Both the position numbers and the translations under genes were made by a program. Shown piece after piece: positions 25,264 through 37,700 of a DNA stretch of 64,000 nucleotides. Below the pieces are notes generated by a model, which did not search any database, had not been told where the DNA came from, and saw only the letters and a list, made by a program, of their open reading frames with translations. The stretch is from Volvox africanus. Lineage: Eukaryota; Chlorophyta; Chlorophyceae; Chlamydomonadales; Volvocaceae. The DNA is taken from assembly GCA_030268105.1 (NCBI GenBank), contig BSDZ01000003.1:5565001-5629000 (forward strand). Direction: 5' to 3'. How positions within the stretch are numbered: position 1 is the stretch's first letter; each line of letters begins with the position of its first letter.

Positions 25264-26952
25264 CTAGACGAAGCCCTTGCCACGCTTCCCTTTCGTGTAA
25301 ACTTTGCCACGGCTTCCTCCATCCCAATCCTCTGCCGTCTTCTCAATGATGAACTTCTCTCCTTTCGTCGTCACTACACGGCCGTCCAGATAGCGCACCT
25401 GCGGCGTAAACATATCTGGTCAATCTCCAACTGTGTGACCTTGGTTGCCTGTTGGAGGCATATCGTCTGTAGGCATACTGTCATGGGCTCATGTTCAGGA
25501 TTCACCAACGAAGGAGCATTACCGTTGATTGTTGCGCCTGCTTCCCTGTCCACAGGTCCGATGGAGGCAGGGCCTTGCCAACCTTCTTGGAGTCCTTCGG
25601 CTGTATCACCGGACGCAAATCAAACTTCTGCAGGATCTGCTGCTTGTTCCGCTCCTGCGATCAAGTGTGCCCTGCCAGTTCACAAGAGCAGTACATTGCG
25701 CATTGGTTCGCTTACACACAACTTATATCTTTCGCAGCTCCCACTTTCCGTTACTTTCTTCTGCTGTGTCACCTTCCTCTAAAGCGCCCTGACTGTCCTT
25801 GCTAAGCCATAGACGGCAGGTCCTATGGGCACACCTTCAACAAACGGGCACTCTCCTCATTCTGCAGTTCCCGTTCCCGTTGCTGCTCCCAAAGCGCTTC
25901 TGCACTCTGCAGCTCCGCGCGATCTGAGTCCAGAAGCCATGCCGCTAAAGCCTGCAGCAGCGCCCACACTAAGTATCTGCATGGATCAAAATTCAGGCAA
26001 AGTAACATAGACACTACCTTGCCTAATGCAAGGGTGATATGACGGTCATATATGTGCGCTTCACTGTACCAATACACCGACGTCACGCACCTCAGCGTCC
26101 ATGTGGAACTTTCGCTCCAGCGCGTATTGCAAGAAGGCTTCTGACACAACCTCCGAACACAGGGCCTTGAGCTCTTCCACTACGGAAGACGTTTGTTTTA
26201 AACTGGGCTGTTCGCCCACGAAATTTACATCCTCGCCACTATCAGCCCGGCCCTGCGAATTGCTCTGCGGAGGTGCAAATGCCCGACGTTGTACCTGAAG
26301 CAAGGTACCTGGATCCTGCGGTTCCGGACCCGAGGCTGCCGTAGGGGTACGGCGCGCCTGGGAAGGAATCCCCCGGGTGAGATAATGCTGAGAGGCCACG
26401 AGCTGTAGGACGGTTGTAAACCGACCTCCTTAACTAGTTTTGCCCACTGTTCTTGCCGCTGTGCCTCTGCGTGGGCTTCGTATGGCTGCCCGCACGCACC
26501 GACAAGCAGGGCGTCTAGATGCGCCAAGTTCTCTGCGTTCAAAGGTTTGGTGCAGCCCAAGGTAGGCCGAAACTGCAAGAGGCGCTGCATATGCAATGAG
26601 TGGTTACAACGGATTGTAACTAAGGCAAGCAACATCAATATCAGGCCAACAAACCTCCATATAATCGTAAGTTACAGCGTTCAAGTACAAAATACACATC
26701 ACATATCGTAGGAACTCCAAAACTCCACAAAAACAATTCCGGTTTTCAGCACGTCGCACCTTCATCTTCACCACCGTCCTCGTCAATCATGCTTCGCAGC
26801 ACGCCACAGGCATAGTCCAAAACAGTTTCATCAATCACCTCTGAGCAACCTAGCTGCGCAAGAAATCTGAGTATGAGGCTCCCAACTTCAGACTTGGCTC
26901 TCGCCTTGACTTTTCCTCCGGAAAGCCTTGCCACTCCAGCTGGGATAAACAT
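25264..26952 (-). CDS. CUEDC2-like CUE-domain protein
   Basis: CUE domains bind ubiquitin; the animal relative CUEDC2 is a regulator in protein turnover and signalling. Exons on the minus strand: 26952-26760 (start ATG), about 26597-26426, 26402-26091, 25951-25835, 25654-25523 and 25398-25264 (stop). The last four junctions are all in phase 0. The first exon gives an N-terminal helical region (FLAQLGCSEVIDETVLDYACG) that matches the conserved N-terminus of CUEDC2. A CUE-like helix bundle spans the third and fourth exons (SEAFLQYALERKFHMDAEAL). The penultimate exon has ILQKFDLRPV, and the last has the diagnostic box VRYLDGRVVTTKGEKF and a WDGGSRGKV...GKGFV end, as in plant homologues. The junction between the first two exons is unresolved: every visible donor of exon 1 is phase 1, while exon 2 needs phase 0, so a micro-exon or a different boundary is likely. 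The function in algae is not known. Confidence 0.72.
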
Positions 26953-28894
26953 TGAACTATTGAAAACTAACGACTCCTTAGCTTAGGAATGCTACTTAGG
27001 AAGAGAGTATACTGTATAATGTTGGGGGAGCATGTCTCGCCCGGTCTGATACGTGAACTGTCTGATCCTTGCCTAATTGTTAGAACAATACCACAATAAA
27101 ACTATTTTTGCACAATCATTTCGTATTATCCTGAATAAGACCTTGCACTTGATAGGTACGGATCAACTTGCCTTGCCCCGAATCCAGACCGTTCCTGGCT
27201 GAGCTCGGCACTCCAGTTAAACTGAAACTATGGCAAAGAGGGCGTATAATATCATTCTAGGTCAGTTTATGAATCCTATGGAAGAGGAGGACGATGCGCT
27301 ATGGATATGAATGCACAGTGATGCTGGCTGGCTGGCTCGTGAATTTGGGCGAGACAGCGCAAGAGCCTGGCGAAAACACAACACTTGCAGCCTGCAATAA
27401 ATTCCGTTTGCTATCTGTCACTTGAGTGTAATATCATATGGTCATTTTTGATAGAACGATAGAAAATTATCCCTTCAATATATACCCCTGGGAGTGCTCG
27501 CTTGGGGCAAGAACCATGAACCGTTGAACAAACAGTACTAACATGGATTTATCAAACCTTGGAATATTATGTAACTTGAAGTTCTATACATGCTAGGAAT
27601 ACTGGATGAAAGCGGTCGCTACTTAGGCTTGACAGCTCTGGGCTCCTGGCTCGGGATTTTTTTCTTCACCCGGTGAGTGAAGGAAATGTGATCCATGCGT
27701 GAGCGTTCACGTGAATGATCGTTTAGCTTTCAGTAATTGCCTCTGATTTCTTTAGATTGTTCACGTATCGCCCGCCAGCCGTACAAAACATCCCATAGAG
27801 ATTTCCTCGTAATATTTGCGATAGGTTTGCGGTGACGGCTTTTATAGTTGAACTGTGGTGGCGACCGTGGCATGTCATGTGCAACACCCGCCAATTTTAG
27901 AATCTGATTTTACAATGGGACCAAACGCTTGCCAGTTTTCTGAGCTTACGGTAAGAACCTAGGTTTTCTTCACTATTCTACGGGCATCTGTGGTTCTGGA
28001 TCCAGGCACCTCCTGTTTTGTGGCGAGAGTCTCCCTTTCTGTTTTTATCGGAAAACTTATATTATAACACTGTATGCTGTGCTGGCGACGGATACTTCCA
28101 CTTTTTGTAAGCTTTTTTGTCTTTACATCCTTGCAGCTTCCCACCCTGCACTGTTCTTCATCACCCCCAATGGAATTCCAGTCTGTAACGTATTCTTTAT
28201 AGGGAATAAGCCAGGTCGTAAACGCAATCCAACTCCGCTGGGGGATCGTACGATGTACGTCTTTTATGACTCCCGATCCACTGAAATTGCAGGATTGCAT
28301 ACTTATTTATGCAAGGTTGACACTTCAGTTTGGTGTATAGTTCACTTCTGGACTATCACTTTTCATCTTAGTCCTCGGCGACCGTTGATCTCTTTCAATC
28401 AACAACAAGTTCAGCCGTGCGATGATCCAATGGGTTGGACTAGGTTCTTTGTGGTTGCTGGAGCATCTTTTATTGTGACGGTATTTATTCGCATTTGTAT
28501 TCGACAGTAGCATATTGCGTTCAATCAGGTTGGGGCCTTTTGCGACGTAGGGCATCCGCGCCGATGTGTCAACCGTAAAGAACGCTCGGGAGGTTATGCT
28601 TACAGTGGGAGGCATCCTGCTAATATTGGTAAGGGCGGGAATCGTCGCTTTGCGGCCACGTCGCCAAGCACAAAGGAATACAAATATAATAATACAGAGC
28701 AACGCTCCTGCGCAGGGGATTCTGACTTTCGGCACGTCACAGACCCATACAAAGCGGCAGAGGGTGGCCAACGTGAAGCAGCAGTGAATTGTGGCATCGG
28801 GGGCCATAGTGCCACACGGGATTGTCAATCCCTATCCCCGCCTCCCTCCTGGTTTTTGCCATTTCAACTCCGCGGTGTTTACCTACCTATCAGT
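26953..28894. other. Divergent intergenic region, AT-rich
   Basis: About 1.9 kb between the starts of the CUEDC2-like (-) and fatty acid hydroxylase (+) genes. It is AT-rich. A plus frame at 28079-28510 is open for 143 codons but has no family motif. In-frame sequence upstream of 28895 is open back to 28784, but lacks conservation and is taken as 5' UTR. Confidence 0.5.
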
Positions 28895-29602
28895 ATGAGT
28901 GCAAGCAGTGGACGCACAAAGCCTGCAATCAATCGCGTGAAGCCCGTAGTGGCGCAAGTTGGCGCCTTGGGTCAGGACTACTGGACCTGGGTGCATGAGC
29001 CCGAGGCCGGCCAGCCACGCTTCTTTGGCAGTGCTATCGTTGAGGCCTGCTCCAAGACCCCCTGGTGGGTGGTCCCACTGCTTTGGCTGCCTTTATTTAC
29101 CTACTGCCTCGCTGCATCTGTGGTGTGGCACCGTACGCCTGTGCCCGCCGCGGTCTCCTTGGTGCTTCTGGGCGTCGTGGGCTGGCAGCTTTTGGAATAC
29201 CTGATACATAGATTTATTTTTCATGCGGAGTTTAACTCCCGTCTTGGAATCACATTTCATTTCTTGTTTCATGGGTGCCACCACAAGTACCCTATGGACA
29301 AGCTGCGTCTGGTGTTCCCGCCGGTGCCTGCTTCCTTTGTGATTTCGGGTGTATATTGCAGCCTAGTGATGGTGTTGCCATATGGGATAGCACTAGCGAC
29401 CTTCGCCGGTATGGGATACGGCTACGTTGCGTACGATTGCCTGCACTACCTCGTGCACCATGTACCAAGCAGCTCGCTGCCGGGGCCGTTGCTTCGCGAT
29501 CTAAAGTGTCGCCATATGCATCACCATTACAAGGATCATAATCGGGGCTACGGAATAAGCTCCGTGCTGTTTGATATTCTGTTCTTCACGCAGTCCAATT
29601 GA
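28895..29602 (+). CDS. FAH: Fatty acid 2-hydroxylase (FAH, sphingolipid), intronless
   Basis: FAH adds a 2-hydroxyl group to the fatty acids used for ceramides and sphingolipids, in the ER membrane. The protein is about 235 residues from the ATG at 28895; an upstream in-frame ATG at 28784 would add 37 unconserved residues. The di-iron histidine boxes are all present: HRFIFH, HFLFHGCHHKYPMD, HYLVHH and HMHHHYKD. Hydrophobic membrane segments occur at about residues 55-75, 80-105 and 150-185. There is no N-terminal cytochrome b5 domain; plant FAH1/2 also lack it, whereas yeast and animal enzymes carry it. The electron donor is then a separate cytochrome b5 (family knowledge). The gene is one exon among intron-rich neighbours. 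Confidence 0.95.
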   Translation: MSASSGRTKPAINRVKPVVAQVGALGQDYWTWVHEPEAGQPRFFGSAIVEACSKTPWWVVPLLWLPLFTYCLAASVVWHRTPVPAAVSLVLLGVVGWQLLEYLIHRFIFHAEFNSRLGITFHFLFHGCHHKYPMDKLRLVFPPVPASFVISGVYCSLVMVLPYGIALATFAGMGYGYVAYDCLHYLVHHVPSSSLPGPLLRDLKCRHMHHHYKDHNRGYGISSVLFDILFFTQSN

Positions 29603-30850
29603 AATGGCAAAATGAACGGACCTGGGTTCTGGAAGGGAGCTCTGGGCTCAGGACATGGATGGGTTACAGTGAGGATCGAAACCCGCAACGGGGGTTGATC
29701 CTTTGGCAGTGAGACAAGGTCTGTGCTGAACATACAGCGTTGGATGTAGGTCATGGCATCCATAGGGCCAAGCGTTAAAAGTCCCTTTGCAAGTAGGAGC
29801 TACCTTGTCACTCCTAGAGAAAGAGTGTTGGAGGTATGGCGCCTAGTATTTTGTAGACCTCCAATGGCACACGGGCATCCTGGTACCACTGGATGAAACA
29901 GGCGAGCGCGCCTATGGGGTCTCAAGGGTCTTAAGTTGATTGGCTGACTGGCTGATCATATCGTTTGGCAGGGCCGAACAGTGCCCGGTTTGGAGGTCTA
30001 ACGATCCCCTTCTTCAAGTATGCATGCGCGCTGCGTTGTCGGGGAGGGATGACGGCGCGGACGTGCAATCCGATGAGAATTCGCTTGTTGTCAGAGGGCC
30101 TATGCCTTCAAGTGGAATGTAAAACTGTTACATGGGGGGGGGGGTGTTCACCAGGGCAATGACTGCTCGGTATCCGACATCTGTTCGTGGCATTCTATAT
30201 GTATATTTATGTGCATGGCCTTTATGAACAATAATCTCACAAGGCTGTATTACGGTCTTTGTCCGGCTTACAGGTCACCTCTTCTGAAGTCACGTGCACT
30301 TTGAATGTATCTTCGCGAGATGAAGCAATAGGAGATTAAGTTTAAAGTGTAGTCTAGGGACTGAGCCATGGCACGCTCTTGTTCTCGTGCGCAAGTCAAA
30401 CTTCCAGCTCATCTTTATTAAAAACCCCTTTGCCTATGGGCTATTGGGCATAATCGCGGTCCAATCTCAAGACGTATCAAGGATATCCGATGGCCTTAAG
30501 GACCCCGGGGTCGTGGACTAAGCATGACTAACGGTATGACATAGTCTGGCAAGGGCGCATATTAGTTCCGAAAACTTGGCCGTTTACCCAGCTTGGAAGC
30601 CACCGAAGGCACCGCATTCGGTGCCAGTATGTACGACATGACGGGGAAAACATCACGTTTCTAGCGGATTAAAATGATATGTAGTCCTTGCTTATCGTAT
30701 TACACCTATGTTTTGCTCATAAATTCTGAAAGGGAAATAGTAGCGTCAGTCTTCACTGTAGGATACTCCATTGCCGTGACAAAGACGGCAAAGCCAATAT
30801 ACTCCAAGAGCCTTGATATTTCTTCGCTCTTCTTAACTGGCGTAAGAAGT
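29603..30850. other. Intergenic region between FAH and thioredoxin-like genes
   Basis: About 1.25 kb with FAH 3' UTR and upstream sequence of the thioredoxin-like gene. A G run lies near 30134-30143. No exon is supported. Confidence 0.5.
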
Positions 30851-33172
30851 ATGATGTTGAGGCAGTCCATTCCCAACATGGCTCATCAATCGTCAAGGAT
30901 AGTTTCCTTGGCGCCGAGGCAAAGCCGACGCTTGGGTTGCCCTCGCTCATTGTTGGAACCTCGTCCTTCCATCGATCCTCTTTCAAATAAGCCACGTGCT
31001 GCGACCGCAGCCCCCGGCAACGTGTATACGGTGAGTCGTGACGCCGCACTGATTGATCCGAGGGAGCTCTGCACTGCGGACATCTTTGCACATTCATAGA
31101 TGTGTTTTACGATCCTTTCCGCTACTGGCGATGCGAGGTTGCATGGTCGGGTACAACATGCGGCTATTGGAAGTATGACGTGAACATAACATCTTGCATT
31201 TTTTACAATGACTTAAATTGCCATGAGGACATCGACAGTTTTGATAGATCAATATCGGTTGCGGCGGTCATCCAGGGGTGTTCATCAAGAGCGTGTTGCG
31301 CTGACTGCTGAAGGTTAACCTAGTGGACTGTTGCTGCTCTCAGGTGTACACGCCGGAGGAGGTGGAGGCCTTGCTAAATGAGCACAAGGACCGGTTGGTC
31401 GTCATTATGTGCAAGGTTTGTGCTTCGTGGGCTGAGTTGCTCGTGTGAGCCTAATCAAAGAAGTCTGCATAGGCGGCAGTGCGAACAGGGGAGCTCTTCA
31501 TCCCGCCAAATGCTTAGGTTGGGGACTTCACTGCACGAGCATCGTCATGCGTGATTTCCAGGGAGAGGGTTTGAAGCACGGCTTGGGGCAAAGGACTGCA
31601 TTCCGCTCGGGGGTCAATTATCATTTGGGAAAACAGGGACAGGAGGACACATACTGTGCCTTCCCTGAGCTTTTCAAATGGGTGGACAACAGATGGGTTG
31701 CTGGCTCACATCGTTGCTACTTGCGGTGACGACAATGTGAAGGAAGATGTTACCTTATTAAGGAGATCTTCGCGGTCTTCGTGCCGGCATACATGTGTTC
31801 GGGGCCCCCCAGACAGGCAAGAGTTGGGACCTCCTGGGGGCCGTCTATGCGCACATAGCCGAATGTCCTCAAACCTCGCCATGATATTGGGCTTACCTTG
31901 TACGGTGCAACATCTTATGAGGCTGGCTTATGTTGGTCCGATACTTTAACAGCGGCAAATATGATGCAGCCGTTCACAGAGATTAGAAACCCTAAGGCCT
32001 CCAAGGTGCACTTGGCGTTGACGTTAAGTCCTGGACTTACCCATTGGTCCCGGTGCTCTGTTGCTGCTTTACTCTTCCCGCGCTGCAGGCTTCGCATTGC
32101 AAGCCCTGCAAAACGTTCATGGCCAAATATCAGCGAATGGCCCAGCTGCTGCCGGACAGTTTGCTGCTGGACGTGACCGGAGATACTTCGGCGGATACGA
32201 AGAAGCTCATGGTTCAGTGGGTAAGTGTGGCTGGCCAGGATGGACGGTTTCGAGTCTGCGGGTGGACGCAAATCGCCGTTTGGGTGGCGGTGGAGGCTTA
32301 AGATTGAAGAGATTCATGGAAGAGGTTCATGGAAGAGGTTCAGGATGTGCGCGCTCGGGGTCTTGACCGTGGCAAGGATGGAGGGGAGAGGAGCTGACAG
32401 CTAGAAGTAATGTGGCGCTCTGCGCAGCTTGGGCGAATGGGACATTTCTTTTCCGGCCTACCTCTGGGTAGATGTGAATCTTACCCTGGGATATCCGCCC
32501 CGTCTATGATCGCTAATTCCACACCGTCCTGGCAGTCCCAAAGGAGTGATTCAGCTTCAACTTTCACTTCGAATGACATACTTAGGGTTTTGGATATGCC
32601 GAAAAAATAAAACTTTAGTTCGTGGCTTTAGCTTGTTCTTCGACCCCAGCGCCTGCCTCGGAGGGAAAATCGCACTGGAAGTCAAAGTTGAAAAGGGCCG
32701 TTAGGAACGCCAACAAACTCCCCTAACTTTTTCTCGAACTGATCATCACGATACCTTCAACAACAGCCCCCTCTTTCAAGGTTTCTAGCAGCGCTGGTGA
32801 AAATCTTTTTCTGCTTGGAAATAAATATCTTCAGCCCCTTCTATGCAAGGTTCCTTTGACCCAAAGGTCTAGCTTGACACTAAGGTCCCTTGCTGCTGTA
32901 AAGCACGTGCGAGATCTCGCAATGCCTCGCGCCCGTCGCTTCAGGATGGGGCCACTTTACCTACCTTTCCTTTCCTCGCTCGTACTTTGCAGAGCGTGAA
33001 GTCCACGCCCACGTTCCGCATGTACCGAGGCGGTGAGTGCGTGGCAACGGTGACTGGCGCAAAGGAGGCGAAAGTGCTTCCTGTGCTGACGGGATGCCTG
33101 CGGGACGGCGAGAGGGGCAAGAGCTTGGAACCCGAAGATTTGGAGGACCCCACCACGGACGACGATCTGTAA
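30851..33172 (+). CDS. Thioredoxin-like protein with atypical HCKPC site, probably plastid-targeted
   Basis: Thioredoxin fold proteins exchange thiols and disulfides with partner proteins. Four exons, 30851-31030, 31344-31415, 32089-32220 and 32993-33172, all phase 0, encode 187 residues. Residues 1 to about 53 are rich in Ser, Arg and Pro and lack acidic residues at the start (MMLRQSIPNMAHQSSRIVSL), which is typical of a chloroplast transit peptide. The core reads VYTPEEVEALL, then VVIMCKASHCKPCKTF with the active-site CxxC. The usual Trp before the first Cys is replaced by His. The conserved cis-Pro is in KSTPTFRMYRGGE. The C-terminus is acidic. The two Cys of CxxC sit in an exon that starts right after VVIMCK. 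Related plastid thioredoxin-like proteins exist in plants; I do not assign a subclass. The stop codon overlaps a TGTAA, the usual polyadenylation signal of green algae. Confidence 0.85.
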
Positions 33173-33406
33173 ATGTGAGGGACCCTGCATTTGGCATTAG
33201 TGCACAAGTACAGGTTGGGCTGGGTTGTGCGATTAGCGAATAAGTGGCCCTGGCCAGGAGCTCGCAGCCAGGCATGCAAGGGTGGTGTGGCTTTGCATCT
33301 GGAGTTAGATATGAATAGGACGAAGAGGGGAGCGACGTAACGGTTTTGGTACATGTTGGTCCTGAGCGCGAGCGTTTGTGCAGATGCATGCGGCGCACCA
33401 TATAAA

Positions 33407-33432
33407 GGAGTGGAGTGGAGTGGAGTGGAGTC
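33407..33432. repeat. Pentanucleotide tandem repeat
   Basis: About five copies of GGAGT/GTGGA in direct array, ending in GTCGAG. Simple sequence. Confidence 0.85.
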
Positions 33433-34645
33433 GAGCGACCGTTGGTCTAGGCCAATCTTATATACGCCTGGCTGTGACCTGAAGGCGCGCAATGGATCTT
33501 AAAATGACATTATGCATGAGATGGCCTGCTTTGCGTTTCGTGTGAAGTGCGAGCACTCGTGGCAGACGAGTGGATTCATGTTAAAGCGGCACTCCAACGC
33601 GTGCGTTGCAAGGCCAGGGGTATTCGCAAGCCCAATACATGCGGGACCGCGCCGGATGCGACATGAGACCGACGTGCACGTGCTTCTTTGTTACAGCACA
33701 TGACTCGGGCCCTCTTTTTTGCACGCTGGGTGAGGGCAGCGTTGACACGAGGTTTAGCTCACGCAAATGAATTTCACGGTCCAACAATAAGGCGATACGT
33801 CATTCTTAAACCGTTTAATAAAGCATGGGGAGACCGCAGTCATGAGGTTTATAAGCACATGGTTCGTCCTTAAAGTTGCCTGTTGGTGATGCTGTAACCG
33901 CCTGCTGGCCCATGCAGTACGATTGGTGTTTACCGTTTGGCACCGGTACGGTTCATTCTCATCCTTGTTTGTTCCGATCTGTGTCGCGGGTTGTGCAAAA
34001 TGATTGAAGGAAACTTGTGGTCTTCTTAGGTGTCTCTCCGGGAATATCAAAGCAGTTCGAATCGCATTCCTGTTGCAGAATGTGCAAATGGTGGATCTCC
34101 TAATTTGCATGACCTGGCACACTATATATACAATTATATGGGACTGATTCTCGTTCTTGGTTAATACCTTGGCGCATGGCACCTGGGTAGTGACTGATGG
34201 CCTTGAGGGCAGGCTGAACTGACTGCCCTCCCTGTGGCTAACCATCGAATTATGCCTATGCATATTCCGACGGCGGCCGACTCTTTTCTCGGTTTCCCGT
34301 TGCATCCGTGTGCAGACACAGCTCAAGGGACACAGTATCGTCGTACGTGATTCAGGCTTCTTCTTGACATGAAATGCATCGTCATTGCCATTCGAAAAAC
34401 CAAGCGCACAAATCTAAATGTTGGGGGAAGGGAAGAGGCTCATTTCTGCGCCGTGACAACACCTCGTTAGGCGACAGAACATACATACAGTTGTTTTTAA
34501 TGCCTACTGGAAGTGCTCTGACATACCCTACAGCTTAATACCTGCAGACGGCCTTGCTTGCAGCCATGATCAGGTCAACAGCTTTGGTATAAGGCTGATT
34601 TAAGGGCTATGCAGGTACTTGGTACCGGCAAGCTTCTTGAGTTAA

Positions 34646-34665
34646 CAAGTACCGGTAGGTACTTG
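34646..34665. repeat. Perfect short inverted repeat
   Basis: CAAGTACC, four bases, GGTACTTG: an 8-bp stem. Partial copies of the same words lie just upstream at 34614-34627. It is located downstream of the CEP95-like stop codon. Confidence 0.6.
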
Positions 34666-34787
34666 GCAGAGGGCCCTCATGTACAATCAACCGAAGCCCA
34701 GCTATCATGGAGAGCAAGGAACAACCAAAGCACCGGTGTTTGAGAGCGTGTGAGCATACACACGCATTACGGACGTGATGTTAGGGT

Positions 34788-37700
34788 TTACGTCAGGCCT
34801 AGCACCCGCTGGATCTGGGCAACCAGCGCCCGTTTGGCCTTAGGCTGCGTTGCAATGCTGTGGCGCAGGATAGTGGCTTCGTCCTCGCGCGCGACACGGC
34901 CCAGAAGCTCCCGCAACCGATCCTGCACCATGCTGGCAGCCAGGTTGTTGAAGTCGCGCTGCGCCTGTTCTGCCTCCCGATCCGCGCGAATGCGTTGCTG
35001 TCGCTCCGAGGCCAGCAGATTCTCGAGGACCAACAGGATTTCCCGGTGGTAGCTCTCTGCTTTCCTGTCGCGAACGGAGGGGGCGGGTGTAAGCCAGCCA
35101 TGCGACCAGGGGAGCCGTTCTCTAATCGTACGAGGAAGGAATGGCGGAGATGCAGCGCATTAGAAACGGAGAGACGACCAAGGGTCACGATGAACTGCAG
35201 GCTGATTTGCAAAATAAACAAGGGGTTACGAACTGTCCGGATGCAATTGCGGGTGGCCATGCGCTGATTGTGCATTAAACTGAGACGAGCAGTGCCTTGC
35301 CCCACCACTACGCGCTGGAAAAACATAGCACTCCCAGTAATACCTAGGATCGAAATGATGCAGCCCCCAATGTTACTGCAACGCACCTCAGGGCTTTCTT
35401 GTATCCGGGGAACGCCGCTGCCGCCTCCGCCTTTGCCTCTTGCCGCTCCGCCAGAAGGACCTCCTTCTCGCTCTGCAGCACCTCCATGAACGCGTCGCGC
35501 AGCGCTAGCTCCGCCTGCAGTGCCCTCCGCATCTGTGCACTGCGCTGATTGGCGCTCCATTCCGCGGCCAGCCGCTGAAGCCGCAGCTGCTCCATCCGCT
35601 TATTGTATGCCTGTTGCGAACCCGGTGAGACAGAAATACAAGCCGGCGTTCACGGCGCCTCGTCTAAGCCGTTAGCATATGACTGGAACAGATGGGTGCG
35701 AGGGGAGGAAGGGCCCGGTTTTCGGGTCCAACTGTATTTGCTCAAGAAGTGAGCGGCAGGTGCTTAGTGCCTTTCAACCTCCAGGTAACCTCCGAACACG
35801 GCAATCATGCTGGGAGCGATTCCGAGTACTTGGGTCGTACTTTCACCTAACCCATGATTGACAACGAATGGACACCTATTTTGAGATTTGCTGCCCAGTC
35901 ACTGAGGCTCTAATGTCAACTGGCGCGGGGCAACTTTAGCAGGAAGGGCCTCAGAGAAACGCCGAGTGGATGTATGCATAGATTCCTCAGAATGGGAAGG
36001 CAGTTTCATGGACGATGTGTGGAACGTGTTACGGCCGGCCACTGATCCAACCTGAAACAACTTAGCAATTAACATATCCCCTACAAATGTTGTATTGTCG
36101 CAGGCTGGAGTTGCGGGGTCGGGAGCTTTTGGATGCCACTTGCCGAATAGGGGGGCAGCAAAGGGTCAGGGGATGACAAGCCGATTCACGGGGCGGCATG
36201 GGGATAGGTTTGAGAGCCATAAGTGGAGCATCGCTCCTACGGCTCGTAGCGTTATATAGTAGGTTTGTAAGGTTCTAAGAACAAGAAGTATGGGAGTCTG
36301 GTTATCCGCCAGCGATTAGGGCCTGTGTGGGAAAAGCCAACTATGCCTCCAGGAACCCACCCCTGATTACTGGCGGGGCAAAGGTTGTTGAAACTGTGAT
36401 AGCTCGTACGCGTAACAGCCGGACGCACTCCATTTGGAGCATCTAAACCATTGTGCTACCGTGCATCTTAAGCTGGCTTCATGTAAAGCATCCAGATGCT
36501 TCAGGCTTTAAATGGGGTACGCGTCTTCCCGGGAGCAGTCCCTCAACCCACCCGGCCCTGTTCACGCAGGCGATCCGCAGTCTGGCGCAGAGCCGCGTCC
36601 CGCCGCGCCCGGGCGCTGTTAAGCCTATCCACGAGTGCCCGCCGCCGCGCTTGCCGCAGCAAGTCGTTCGCCATCGCCATAGATTCCACGGCGGCGCGTG
36701 CCGCGGAGTGCCTGGAGTCCTCGGCCGTGAGCCTGGCGCGCATGGGAACGCAGGCAAGCCTGAGTCCCTACGACTGCAAGGTACGGTGTGGCATACATCG
36801 TTTGTAACGCTCACAAGCTAGGGCAGCCAAACGTCTTCAACTTCTCAGCCAAGAGACTATGCTTGCAGTTGTGTAAGACAGATGGTGTGTGGACGGATGA
36901 GACCTCTGTAGCACCCGTCGATTGCACATAATGCGGCCATGGAGACAGCGGTTGCAGGATACCATTTGAATCACCTAGGCCTCAGCTCAACTTGAACATC
37001 TAGAGTACGTGTGTCCCGCACGTACTTATATAGGTATCGAAGTTTTGCCTCGAGCTCAGGGTTAAGCTGCATGTCAGCATGGCGATTGGTAGCAATGCCT
37101 GCGACGGCATCCGCGTCGTGGAGCTTCTCCGTCCCTTCGTACTGACTGTGCAGCCCATACGCTACAGTCGGACCGCAATGCATTAATTTCCGCGCTTGCC
37201 CGGCCATGTCTGTCGCTCTTGCCGTGTCGCCGCGCAGCGCACGCACAAGATCTTCATGCGCCTCAACTCCGCCTGCCCATGAACCCCTCCAGCTGCTGCT
37301 CATATCTTTGTCGGTGTCAAGCCCAGCTGCCGCACCCACCGCCCTAGCTGCTGGCGATCGTTGTCTTGAGAGCGGAGCAGCGGACTGTTTGGAGGAGCGC
37401 GACCCCATTCTTGATTGGGACCCCGAAACACTCATGGGTCGCACGTCGACGCTCCTTGTGGTCGCGCTCCGCCCGTCTGTCAGCGCATACTTTGCTCGCC
37501 GCAGGAACGCCTCGTGTTGATGGATACGACCAGATTGGCTATCTGGCCAGGGCGCGGCGCGCAGGGCGCGGCGCGCTGGCTCGTATGCGGACGGCCCACC
37601 AGTTTGGACAAGGCCGTGGACCTGGCCGTCGCCGCTGTTGGCGCACGCCTGCCGCAGCGACTGGTCCTTACGCGCGCGCCTCCGCCGCCTCACCGGACGG

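Larger units (their letters stand above)
33173..34787. other. Convergent intergenic region
   Basis: About 1.6 kb between the stops of the thioredoxin-like (+) and CEP95-like (-) genes. It contains a GTGGA repeat at 33407-33432 and an inverted repeat at 34646-34665. No exon is supported. Confidence 0.55.

Noticed and set aside
28784..28894. Upstream in-frame ATG of the fatty acid hydroxylase
   Set aside because: It would add 37 residues with no resemblance to FAH or to a targeting signal. The ATG at 28895 gives the usual plant-type length.
30888..31097. Minus-strand frames over the first exon of the thioredoxin-like gene
   Set aside because: The plus strand gives a transit-peptide-like sequence in phase with the thioredoxin exons; the minus frames are shadows.
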